64,000 bases of DNA from Pseudomonas migulae NBRC 103157 (GTDB lineage: Bacteria > Pseudomonadota > Gammaproteobacteria > Pseudomonadales > Pseudomonadaceae), in NCBI RefSeq assembly GCF_002091715.1, contig NZ_BDAG01000031.1, forward strand, positions 1 to 64,000. The letters are read 5' to 3'. Position numbers and translations under genes: made by a program. The notes below the pieces were generated by a model. It saw only the letters and a program-made list of their open reading frames with translations. It ran no database searches and had not been told where the DNA came from. How positions within the stretch are numbered: position 1 is the stretch's first letter; every line of letters starts with the position of its first letter. Positions 31,602-39,956 of this stretch are shown here, one piece after another.

Positions 31602-33848
31602 TCAGTTCGAAACCACCGACACCGTGCGCACGGTGCCTTGGGACGAGGTGATGGTGGCGGTCGGGTTCGCCGACGGAATCACCGTGGTGGTGTTGTTCAC
31701 CGTCAGCCGCCAGCGACCGGTCACCGGTACCGTGGTGGTGCCCAGGGTCGTCAACCCGGTCGGGGTGCTGACCCGGACGGTGATGGTGTTGCCGGTGGTC
31801 ACCGATGAGGTGCCCGCAAAGTCCCAGGTGAAGCGGTTATTGGAACGTGCCGACACCGTAGCCGTGGTCACCGTGAAGGTTTCTGCCGGTGGCCGGGGCG
31901 AGACTTGCACGGTGACCGTCGCCGGTGCCGTCGACACGGCGCCCAGGCTGTCTCGGGCGAGGTAGGTGAAGGTCGTGGTGAACGCCGTCGTGACGGTGGC
32001 CGGTGGGGTGTAGGTGATCACCGTGCCGTTGCTGCTGACGGTACCGCGACCCGCCGCTGGCTGGGTGAAACTGGCGATGGCCAGCGGCACGTTGCCTTCC
32101 GGATCGGTGTCGTTGAGCAGCACATTGATCGGCACCGCCACGCCCAGCGTTGCGATGCTGTCCGCGACAGCCACGGGTGGCCGGTTAGGCGCCACGGTGA
32201 TGGTCACGGTCGCCGGGGTTGCCGAGGCCAGGCCTTTGACGTCTTGAGCCTTGTAGGTGAAGGTCGTGGTCAGCGGCACCGTGACCACGGCTGGCGGTGT
32301 GTAGACCACGGCGGTCGAACCGCTCAACGCCACGGTGCCTTGCCCGGTGGCCGGTTGGGTCAGCGCGGTGATGCTCAACGGTACGTTGCCGTCCGGGTCA
32401 CTGTCGTTGGCCAGCAGGTTGAGGGTCAGCGGCACCCCGAAGCTGGTGCTGCCGCTGTCGGCAACGGCCAGCGGCGGCTGGTTCTCTCCGCTGTTCGGTG
32501 CCGTTCCGACCACCACAACCGGTTCGGTGTCACTGCCGCCCGCAGCGGACTTGACCGTGACGCTGGCCGGTGGCTGTGGCAGGTCGGTGACAGTCAGGCG
32601 TTGCAGGGTGCCGGACTTGGACAGACGTCCGTAACCCTGAGCGACCATGTCCGGCACTGTCACTTCATCCGTGGAAGTGGCCTCGATCAGCAGGCTCTGA
32701 TTGCTGAAGTTGTAGCGAGCGGTCTGGATTTTCACCAGGTCAGTGACCTTGCTCGACACCGCCGTGGGGCGAGTGGTGCCCGTCGGGTTGGTGGCGGTGA
32801 GCACGACAACCGAAGGCACCGTGCCGGTGATCAGATGCTGGCCGAAGAACAGCCCGTTGTTGTCGCCCACCAGGTTGGTCTGGCACGGCGAAAGCGGTGG
32901 CCCGGGAACCAGCGCAACGGTTTCTCGGAAGCACAGCGTCGAGCTGTTATCCGCTTTGCCAAAGACTTCGATCCGGGTGCTGCTGCCGGTGCCGGAGGGA
33001 ATGCGCCGGTAGGTGGCACGGTCCATTTCCACATGGGTTTGCGCACGGTTGTCGAGGACTTTGCCGGCGAGGGTGAAGAGGTTGGTCTGAATGGTCCCCG
33101 CCGGCCCGGTGATGCGCACGAAGTTGGTGTTGTTCGGGCTGCCGGTGACGGCTTCGGTAAGGTTCGGGTCGCCGACGAAGGTTTCGACGGTGCCGGTGTC
33201 CGGGTTCACCTCGGTGTAAGGGCCGTTGACGCTGCGCAGGAATGGCCCGATGGCACCGCTCAGGGCGCCGCTGAAATTGCCCGGCGCGCCGATGCCGACA
33301 TCTTTGGTGATGTTGATCGCACGCCGGCCCGGCGTGGTGACGTTGACTGTTTCCACGCCGTAGGGGTGGGTGATGGTGTAAGTCCCGGCGGTGGGCACGT
33401 TCACCCGGATGCGAATCCGCGCGAAGCTTTGCTGATCGCCATCGATGGGGTTTTCCGAGGCGAATGCCGCTTCGATCCCGGCCACGTAGACGTCCATGCC
33501 ATAGCCGGCGGCGTTGTTGGCGATGGAGGTTTCGGCGAGGAACCAGAAGGCTTCCGGCGGCCAGTTATCCGGGAACACCATCGGCTGGCTGTCGTCGTAG
33601 ATGCCGGGTTCCGGCAGCAGGGTGCACATGTAGGATGGCGGCACCGTGACCGGTACTCGGGAGCTCGTGGCCCGGGACTGACACAGCTCCATCGACAGCT
33701 GATTATTGTCTTGATACCACATGGGGAATTTCCCCGTGGCGAAGGTGTAGGGGCCAGGGTCGACGGCGGCGAGTTGCGCATACGCGCTGCCGGACAACGA
33801 TAGAGTCAGCCCGAGGGCGTTGAGCGCCAGGCGCGGCCAATTGTTCAT
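31602..33848 (-). CDS. Secreted paralogue B with Ig/cadherin-like repeats
   Basis: I start at 33848 (MNNWPRLALN), with GGAGG seven bases upstream; an in-frame ATG at 33887 is less likely. The 748-residue protein has a signal peptide. An N-terminal region of about 330 residues is clearly homologous to the upstream gene (AVDPGPY, PYGVxxxNVxTPGRRAIN, GPFLRSVNGPYTE, TGSPxNTNF shared). It then has two tandem cadherin/VCBS-like domains (NQPPLAVADSG...LANDSDPDGN, NRPPVAVADSI...LNDTDPEGN) and a last beta domain. Such repeats occur in adhesins and surface proteins. The gene lies in a run with csgB and csgA, so a matrix or fibre-anchoring role is plausible. The N-terminal family was not recognised. Confidence 0.7.
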   Translation of the reverse strand: MNNWPRLALNALGLTLSLSGSAYAQLAAVDPGPYTFATGKFPMWYQDNNQLSMELCQSRATSSRVPVTVPPSYMCTLLPEPGIYDDSQPMVFPDNWPPEAFWFLAETSIANNAAGYGMDVYVAGIEAAFASENPIDGDQQSFARIRIRVNVPTAGTYTITHPYGVETVNVTTPGRRAINITKDVGIGAPGNFSGALSGAIGPFLRSVNGPYTEVNPDTGTVETFVGDPNLTEAVTGSPNNTNFVRITGPAGTIQTNLFTLAGKVLDNRAQTHVEMDRATYRRIPSGTGSSTRIEVFGKADNSSTLCFRETVALVPGPPLSPCQTNLVGDNNGLFFGQHLITGTVPSVVVLTATNPTGTTRPTAVSSKVTDLVKIQTARYNFSNQSLLIEATSTDEVTVPDMVAQGYGRLSKSGTLQRLTVTDLPQPPASVTVKSAAGGSDTEPVVVVGTAPNSGENQPPLAVADSGSTSFGVPLTLNLLANDSDPDGNVPLSITALTQPATGQGTVALSGSTAVVYTPPAVVTVPLTTTFTYKAQDVKGLASATPATVTITVAPNRPPVAVADSIATLGVAVPINVLLNDTDPEGNVPLAIASFTQPAAGRGTVSSNGTVITYTPPATVTTAFTTTFTYLARDSLGAVSTAPATVTVQVSPRPPAETFTVTTATVSARSNNRFTWDFAGTSSVTTGNTITVRVSTPTGLTTLGTTTVPVTGRWRLTVNNTTTVIPSANPTATITSSQGTVRTVSVVSN

Positions 33849-33883
33849 GATGCCTCCTGATGAGGATCTGGGCATGTGAGCGT

Positions 33884-35230
33884 TCATTGCACGATGACCA
33901 CTTCTTCGGTATCGCTGCCGCCATTGGATGACGTCACCCGAACCTTGGCCGGTGGAATCGGGGAGATCCCGGTCGCGAGGGTTTTCACTGCGCCGTCGCC
34001 ACTGAGCGCGCCGATGGCAGCGCCGGTGCCCGAGGTGGCGGTCAGCACTGGCGGCGAAGTTTCGTCGCTGGTGGAGGCCACGACCGTTATTTGCCCGGTG
34101 CTCAGGCTGTACTCGGCGCGCTGGATCACCACCAGGTCGGTCAATGGCATGGGCAAGGTGGTCGGTGTGCTGGTGGGGATGGCCAGGTGGTTGTCGGCGG
34201 TCACCTGCAAGGTGCCTGGCAAGCTCGGGTTGGTCGACGACTGCGCGTACCAGTTGCCGGTGGTGTTGGCTTCGCGCAGGTTCAGCACCGGGTTGTTGCT
34301 GTCCAGGGTGACGGTGGCGGGAGGCGGCGGAGCCATGACGAATACATCCTGCTGCGCCACCGGTGCGCTGTCGCCGGCATGTCGCGAATAGGTGCTGCGC
34401 TGGGGGATCATCGGCGTCGGCCGGATCACGCTCGACAATTTGCCCGAGACGGCGAATACCGTGGTCCGCAGGTCCAGGCCTCCTGGCCCTTCGATACGGA
34501 GGAAGTTGGTGTTGAACGGGCTGCCGGTGACGGCTTCTTCGAGGTTCGGATCGCCGATGAAGGTTTCCGCCTGACCGGTGACCGGGTTGGTTTCGGTGTA
34601 GGGGCCGTTGACGCTGCGCAGAAAGGGGCCGACATCACCTTTGAGGGCGCCGTCGTAGGTCTTCGGCGTACCAATGCCGATGTCCCGTGTCATGTTGATC
34701 GCGCGCCGACCGGGCGTGTCGACGTTGAACACATCGACACCGTAGGGATGGGTGATGACGTAGGTGCCGGCGATGGGCACATCGACACGAATGCGCACCC
34801 GGGCGAAGCTGACCTGGTCGCCGTCAATCGGCTCTTCGGCGGCGAAGGCGGCTTCGATGGCCGAGCCATAGGCCAGGTCGATGCCCCTGGCCGCATCGAC
34901 GATCGTACCGTCGACGGTGAACCAGAACGCTTCATCGGGAAAGTTGGTCGGGAAGACGATCGGTTGCGCGTCGTCGAACACCCCTGGCGTCGGCAGCAGG
35001 TTGCACATGTAGGTCGGTGCGCCCGGAGCGCTGGGCACCCGTGAACTGACGGCCTTGGACAGACAAAGATCGAGGGTTCGACCATGCGTGTCCTGATACC
35101 AGGCAGCGAAAGATCCGTTGGCGGGCAAGTAAGGCCCCGGATCGACAGCAAACAGCGCCGCCTGGGCGAAGCCTTGGGCCAGAGCGGACACGACCAGGGC
35201 GATCGCGGTTTTGGACAGTAAAGGGTGCAT
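33884..35230 (-). CDS. Secreted paralogue A (unknown family)
   Basis: The start at 35230 has GAGGGA upstream. The 448-residue protein has a signal peptide ending SALAQGFAQA. The following core of about 330 residues is shared with the next gene: AVDPGPYLPANGSF, WYQDTHGRTLDLC, YMCNLLPTPGVFDD, THPYGVDVFNV, SVNGPYTETNPVTGQAETF. It ends SSNGGSDTEEVVIVQ, matching the motif AAGGSDTEPVVVV in paralogue B just before that protein's Ig repeats. So A is B without the repeats. It is the first gene after the leftward sigma-54 promoter. No function is known; export by the neighbouring type II or curli system is a guess. Confidence 0.68.
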   Translation of the reverse strand: MHPLLSKTAIALVVSALAQGFAQAALFAVDPGPYLPANGSFAAWYQDTHGRTLDLCLSKAVSSRVPSAPGAPTYMCNLLPTPGVFDDAQPIVFPTNFPDEAFWFTVDGTIVDAARGIDLAYGSAIEAAFAAEEPIDGDQVSFARVRIRVDVPIAGTYVITHPYGVDVFNVDTPGRRAINMTRDIGIGTPKTYDGALKGDVGPFLRSVNGPYTETNPVTGQAETFIGDPNLEEAVTGSPFNTNFLRIEGPGGLDLRTTVFAVSGKLSSVIRPTPMIPQRSTYSRHAGDSAPVAQQDVFVMAPPPPATVTLDSNNPVLNLREANTTGNWYAQSSTNPSLPGTLQVTADNHLAIPTSTPTTLPMPLTDLVVIQRAEYSLSTGQITVVASTSDETSPPVLTATSGTGAAIGALSGDGAVKTLATGISPIPPAKVRVTSSNGGSDTEEVVIVQ

Positions 35231-35289
35231 GAGTATTCCCTCTATCAGAGACCTGCCCCGTGGGGAGGGGTCAGTTGACGGGGAGGGTC

Positions 35290-35305
35290 GGCAACTTCCA
35301 TACCA
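35290..35305 (-). promoter_or_regulatory. Sigma-54 promoter of the curlin operon
   Basis: On the minus strand TGGTATggaagTTGCC has GG at 35304-35303 and GC at 35292-35291, 10 bases apart, with a full TTGC. Transcription would start near 35280 and run leftwards through the two paralogues, csgB and csgA. Confidence 0.6.
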
Positions 35306-35394
35306 ATCTCGGAAAACGGCCGTCAGAGGCCCGGAATCAGGGCTTGTTACGCTCTCGAGGCGCTGGAATGCCGGTCTGGCATCAGGGCCACTGT

Positions 35395-35408
35395 CCCCAG
35401 ATTTGGGG
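35395..35408. promoter_or_regulatory. CCCC-N6-GGGG palindrome between curlin operon and mnxS1
   Basis: CCCCAGATTTGGGG lies about 90-105 bp upstream of the leftward sigma-54 promoter and about 95 bp before the mnxS1 start codon. It has the same spacing of arms as the sites at 6508, 18540 and 18581. Confidence 0.55.
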
Positions 35409-35502
35409 GTAGATGGAACATTGGGGAAGTGCGGACCCGGGGCCGGGCAAACCGCCATGGGTGGGCTATAACCAATGGGGGGAACCGCCGGGAAGTACGC
35501 CC

Positions 35503-36948
35503 ATGAACTTGCCTACGCAATTGCTCCAGTCCGAGGAGGGCACACGCCTGAACTCGCGCAAGCAGCCGTTCAACCTGCTGCGCTGGTTTTCGCTCATCAG
35601 CATGGGAGTGATCGGCACGGTGGCGGTGGCGCTGGGCGCGGTGTCCACGCGGTTTGTGATTACCGAGAGCGTACAGCGCGATGCGATGTTGACCTCGCAG
35701 TTCATTCAGACGATCGCTTACGCCGAGATGCGTCATGTGTCGATTCCGAATGTGCGGACCATGGGCGAGCTGCTGGACCCGCGCAAAGACCGGGACTTCC
35801 CGGACGTCGACCCGATGGACCGCGCCAGTGTCCGGGGCGAATTTCTCGACCATATCGAGCACCTGCCAGACGTGATCCTGGCCAACATTTATGCGCCCGA
35901 TCGCATGGTGGTCTGGTCGACAAACCCGGCATTGATGGGAACCACCATCCAGGCTGACGAAGACCTGGAGCAGGCGTTTGCCTCCAGGAAGCCGGTGTCG
36001 ACCAGCTACCACAATGTCGACAAGACACGCATGGAACAGAAGTTCATATCGCCACCGGATTTCATCTTCATCGAAAACTACATTCCGCTGTTCGATGCCG
36101 ATGGCAAGAACGTCACCGCGATGGTGGAGATCTACAAGGAACCCAAGGACCTGATCAACCGTATGGAGCGCGGCCTGGTGTTGATCTGGCTGGCCACGGC
36201 ACTGGGCGGCGGGCTGATTTATCTGGGGCTTTACTGGATCGTGCGCCGGGCGGCAAATCTGCTGGCGGAGCAACAAAAGCAATTGATTACCAACGAGACG
36301 TTCGTTGCCCTGGGTGAGATGTCATCGGCGGTGGCCCACAGTTTGCGTAACCCGCTGGCGACCATTCGTTCAAGCGCCGAGCTGGCGCTGGAGTTCGACA
36401 GCGGCCCGGCGCACAAAAACATCACCGACATCATCGGTCAGGCGGATCGCATGTCGAAATGGGTAAGGGAACTGCTGCAATCCTTGCGCCCGCTGCATGA
36501 TGAGTCCGAACCGGTGAACCTGGTGGCGGTGTTGCACGACAGCCTCATGGCGTTCGAACAGCAGATCGCCAATGCCGAGGTTCACGTGGTGTTTGAGCCG
36601 AAGGACACGCCGATGGTCCTGAGCCAGCCAATACAGTTGTCGCAAATCCTCAGCAGTTTGCTGGCCAATGCGCTGGAAGCCATGGACAAGGGCGGCACCC
36701 TGACCATCACTCTGGAAACCACTGATGCCCGAGGCGTCAGTGTGGTCCTGAGAGACACGGGCAAAGGCATGAGCGAGGAACAACGCAGCCTGGCCTTCCG
36801 GCCGTTTTTCACCACCAAGCAAGGCGGGCTGGGCGTCGGGCTGGTGCTGGTCAAACGAATCATGGAACGCTACGGCGGTGCCGTGAGCCTGGAAAGTTGC
36901 GAGGGCGAGGGCACGTGCGCACGCCTGTCGTTCAAGCGGATTCCCTGA
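35503..36948 (+). CDS. mnxS1: Sensor histidine kinase, MnxS1-like
   Basis: The ATG at 35503 (MNLPTQLL) has GGGAAG upstream and was chosen over an ATG at 35413 whose added residues look non-coding. The 481-residue kinase has a membrane segment at about 30-50, a periplasmic sensing region of about 160 residues, a second membrane segment near 225-245, a HisKA domain with His279 in AVAHSLRNPLATIRSSAEL, and an ATPase domain (NALEAMDKGG, DTGKGM, GGLGVGL). It lies just upstream of the McoA-like gene. This is the order recalled for mnxS1-mcoA-mnxS2-mnxR in P. putida GB-1, where these kinases are needed for Mn(II) oxidation. Confidence 0.85.
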   Translation: MNLPTQLLQSEEGTRLNSRKQPFNLLRWFSLISMGVIGTVAVALGAVSTRFVITESVQRDAMLTSQFIQTIAYAEMRHVSIPNVRTMGELLDPRKDRDFPDVDPMDRASVRGEFLDHIEHLPDVILANIYAPDRMVVWSTNPALMGTTIQADEDLEQAFASRKPVSTSYHNVDKTRMEQKFISPPDFIFIENYIPLFDADGKNVTAMVEIYKEPKDLINRMERGLVLIWLATALGGGLIYLGLYWIVRRAANLLAEQQKQLITNETFVALGEMSSAVAHSLRNPLATIRSSAELALEFDSGPAHKNITDIIGQADRMSKWVRELLQSLRPLHDESEPVNLVAVLHDSLMAFEQQIANAEVHVVFEPKDTPMVLSQPIQLSQILSSLLANALEAMDKGGTLTITLETTDARGVSVVLRDTGKGMSEEQRSLAFRPFFTTKQGGLGVGLVLVKRIMERYGGAVSLESCEGEGTCARLSFKRIP

Positions 36949-36964
36949 AACGGGGATGAACTTT

Positions 36965-36978
36965 CCCCGGTAACGGGT
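36965..36978. promoter_or_regulatory. CCCC-N6-GGGT near-palindrome upstream of mcoA
   Basis: CCCCGGTAACGGGT is one mismatch from the CCCC-N6-GGGG pattern and sits about 100 bp upstream of the mcoA sigma-54 promoter. Further C4/G4 half-sites lie around it (CGGGG at 36951, CCCC at 36985). Confidence 0.4.
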
Positions 36979-37074
36979 GTCATTCCCCAGTCTTTTTTTC
37001 GGACATGGCAAATTGATGTTGATAAGCCATTGTTTCGCAGGGAATTAATCTTTCGCATAAAACCGTTACAAGTC

Positions 37075-37090
37075 TGGCGAACTCCTTGCA
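37075..37090 (+). promoter_or_regulatory. Sigma-54 promoter of mcoA
   Basis: TGGCGAactccTTGCA has GG at 37076-37077, GC at 37088-37089 and a perfect TTGC. Transcription would start near 37101, about 30 bases before the signal-peptide start at 37132. This rules out an apparent start at 37030. Confidence 0.75.
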
Positions 37091-37131
37091 AAACCCCCAT
37101 TACCCCCTTCATATCTTCGAGGCGGCTGGTG

Positions 37132-39939
37132 ATGGACAGAAAAGCGCGGCACCCCTGCAAATGGCTTGGCCTTCTGACGCCCCTGAGCGTCCTGCTCGCA
37201 ACGATGCTCGGCACAACGAGCCTGCGCGCCGGCCCGATCGACGACGAAGGACAGCCCGGACCGACCGACCCTTCGGCGTACCACGACGAACCGGCTGACC
37301 GACAGGGGGCCTTGAACGCCATTTTGACCATGCCACCGGCCAACCTGGATTCCTTCGATTTGCCGGGGGGCGTCAAAGGCACCCGTGACACCCCGCTCAA
37401 GGAAAACATCCTGCCGCCGGCGGTGCAGACCAGCTTCAATTACCCCACCAACGGAAAACCCAGTCCGCTGTACGGTGCTCTGCCGTTCACTCAGCAGTTG
37501 CTGCTGTTCGAAGAATTCGGTCTGGAAAAACTCGACCCCACCACTCCGGCGGCGCCGTTGCCGTTTCCACCGGCCGCCATTGGTCCGCTGCCGCAACAGG
37601 ATCCCACCAGCGTCGCTCGCAGTGCCCCACCGAGCGCGGCGCTCGACGCTTTCATGCGGCAACCGGGGCTGACTCCGTTCCCCAGTCATTATTCCAACGT
37701 GGTCGACCGCAACCCTTGGCAGAAGCAGATCGAATTTTTCCTCAACCGCCGTATCGGTTCGTCGGCTGAAGGCCGTCCACCAGGAAAAGGCTGGTCGCAC
37801 CAGCGCTGGAACGAGTTTTACCCGCAGATGGCCTACAAGACTGTGCAAACCGGCGCACGAGTGAATACCGGCTTGCGTGACAGTCGTCAGATGCACCGCT
37901 ATGCCATGGGCGAGTTTGGCCCTGGCGGCCTCTATTACAACGTGGCTGGCCTGCCGGCGACCGCAGGCACCGCCAAAGGCGTCAATGCGCGTTTTCACCC
38001 GAAAATGCCGGTGCAGAACCACAACGCGGTCTGGACCTTCGACGGCACCTTCCCGCCCAAGTTACTCATGGTGCGTTACGGACAACCCGTGTTGATGCGC
38101 CATTACAACGGCTTGCCGATCGACCCGTCAGCGAACATGGGGTTTGGTCTGCACACCCTTTCCACCCACGAACACAACGGTCATCAACCGGCGGAAAGCG
38201 ATGGTTATGCCAGCGCATTTTTCTTCCCCGGGCAATTCTACGACTACCGCTGGCCGATCCAGCTGGCCGGTTACGACAGCATCAACACCAAGGCTGAGGA
38301 TCCGCGTGCAGCTTTTCCGTGCTCGCCGGGCGAAACCCTGTGGACCAACGACCTCACCCCCAGCCGCAAGACCTGCGACAACGGCACGATCAAGATCCGC
38401 GGCGACTGGCGCGAAACCATGAGCAGCCATTGGTTTCACGACCACATGCTCGATTTCACCGCGCAGAACGTCTACAAGGGCAACGCGGCAATGATGAACT
38501 ACTACAGCGCCCTGGACCGTGGCAATGAATCGGTGAATGACGGCGTCAACCTGCGTTTACCAAGTGGCAATGCCCTGCCTTGGGGTAACCGCGACTACGA
38601 CGTCAACCTCGTGTTTGCCGACAAGGCGTGGGATAAAAACGGTCAACTGTGGTTCAACCCGTTCAATACCGACGGCTTCCTCGGTGATCAGGTGCTGGTC
38701 AACTGGCAGTGGAAACCGGTCCTGGATGTGCGCGCCCGCAGCTATCGGTTACGCATGCTCAATGGCTCGGTGTCGCGCTACTTCAAACTGGCGCTGGTGC
38801 GCGAAATCAAGGGCACCGGCGGCGAGTTTCCGGGGCCTGTCGGGTCGGGCGTGTCGTATGCTCGCGTGCCGTTCCACATGATTGCCAACGACGGCAATAT
38901 CATGGAGCACAGCGTGCCGTTCGACGGCACCATGGACCTGGATGCCGACGGCGATATGAAGAATCACAACGCGATCCTGCCCACCATGGGCATCGCCGAG
39001 CGTTTCGACATCATCGTCAACTTCGCGAAAAACGGGGTCAAGGCCGGCGACAAGCTGTTCTTCGTCAACCTGCTGGTGCATGAAGACGGCAAGGGCCCGG
39101 AAGAACCCGCCTCCCTGGCTGACGTGCTGTCCGAGAAATACAAGGCGATCATCAAGCAAACCAGCAAGGGGCCGAAGTGGGAAGACGGTGACCCGGCGGT
39201 AGGCAAGGTGTTGCAACTCAACGTCAAGGCTTACACCGGTCAGGACCTGGCCATGGACCCGGCCGCCTATGAACCGGCCAAACCGGGCAAGGCTGAAGGC
39301 CTGGTGATGATCCCGCTGAAACTTCACCGCGATAATCTGGCCGACAAGGCGCTGCTGGCCAAGGCCCGTCACCGCACCTTCACCTTCGGTCGTTCCGACG
39401 GCACTGATCTGGCGCCGTGGACAATCAAGACCGACGGCGGTTTCGGTTTCAGCATGGACCCCCGTCGCCTGAACGTCTCGACCAAACTGGCCTCCGGCCC
39501 GACCGACGCCGGCATGAGCGGTTTCGGTACCCTGGAAGTGTGGAACATCAAGCTCGGCGGCGAGGGCTGGAGCCATCCGGTGCATGTGCACTTCGAGGAG
39601 GGGATCATCCTCAGCCGCGGCGGCAAGCTACCACCGGAATGGGAAAAATGGGCACGCAAGGACGTGTACCGCATCGGCCCGGAAAAGGACGGCCTGGACA
39701 GCGTGGAAATTGCGATCCACTTCCGCGAATTCGCCGGGACGTACATGGAGCACTGCCACAACACTCAACATGAGGACAATTCCATGTTGTTGCGTTGGGA
39801 CGTTGAGAAACCGGGGCAACTGCAATTGATGCCGGTTCCGCTGCCGAGCTGGGATGGCGTGCGCTACGTGAACTCGGCCGCGCTGCCAACCTTCCGCACC
39901 GGCGATGGCTACGGCCCTCAAGCGGTGATGAAACCATGA
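37132..39939 (+). CDS. mcoA: Multicopper oxidase, McoA-like
   Basis: The start at 37132 follows GAGG and gives a signal peptide (KWLGLLTPLSVLLATMLGTT). The 935-residue enzyme carries four copper-ligand blocks: HEHNGH (346-351), HWFHDH (433-438), HPVHVHF (815-821) and HCHNTQHEDN (874-883). The last has the Cys of the type 1 site. It is much smaller than MnxG but larger than laccases such as CueO (about 500 residues). McoA is the second Mn(II) oxidase of P. putida GB-1 and is encoded next to mnxS1, as here. The following SCO-cytochrome gene starts 17 bases after its stop and probably matures its copper sites. Confidence 0.87.
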   Translation: MDRKARHPCKWLGLLTPLSVLLATMLGTTSLRAGPIDDEGQPGPTDPSAYHDEPADRQGALNAILTMPPANLDSFDLPGGVKGTRDTPLKENILPPAVQTSFNYPTNGKPSPLYGALPFTQQLLLFEEFGLEKLDPTTPAAPLPFPPAAIGPLPQQDPTSVARSAPPSAALDAFMRQPGLTPFPSHYSNVVDRNPWQKQIEFFLNRRIGSSAEGRPPGKGWSHQRWNEFYPQMAYKTVQTGARVNTGLRDSRQMHRYAMGEFGPGGLYYNVAGLPATAGTAKGVNARFHPKMPVQNHNAVWTFDGTFPPKLLMVRYGQPVLMRHYNGLPIDPSANMGFGLHTLSTHEHNGHQPAESDGYASAFFFPGQFYDYRWPIQLAGYDSINTKAEDPRAAFPCSPGETLWTNDLTPSRKTCDNGTIKIRGDWRETMSSHWFHDHMLDFTAQNVYKGNAAMMNYYSALDRGNESVNDGVNLRLPSGNALPWGNRDYDVNLVFADKAWDKNGQLWFNPFNTDGFLGDQVLVNWQWKPVLDVRARSYRLRMLNGSVSRYFKLALVREIKGTGGEFPGPVGSGVSYARVPFHMIANDGNIMEHSVPFDGTMDLDADGDMKNHNAILPTMGIAERFDIIVNFAKNGVKAGDKLFFVNLLVHEDGKGPEEPASLADVLSEKYKAIIKQTSKGPKWEDGDPAVGKVLQLNVKAYTGQDLAMDPAAYEPAKPGKAEGLVMIPLKLHRDNLADKALLAKARHRTFTFGRSDGTDLAPWTIKTDGGFGFSMDPRRLNVSTKLASGPTDAGMSGFGTLEVWNIKLGGEGWSHPVHVHFEEGIILSRGGKLPPEWEKWARKDVYRIGPEKDGLDSVEIAIHFREFAGTYMEHCHNTQHEDNSMLLRWDVEKPGQLQLMPVPLPSWDGVRYVNSAALPTFRTGDGYGPQAVMKP

Positions 39940-39956
39940 TCCGCAGGGGAGCCGAC

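Noticed and set aside
35409..35502. A rightward sigma-54 promoter for mnxS1
   Set aside because: All GG dinucleotides in the stretch were checked and none has GC 10 bases further on; mnxS1 probably uses another sigma factor.
37030..37131. N-terminal extension of the McoA-like protein
   Set aside because: It would begin upstream of the sigma-54 promoter at 37075 and hide the signal peptide starting at 37132.
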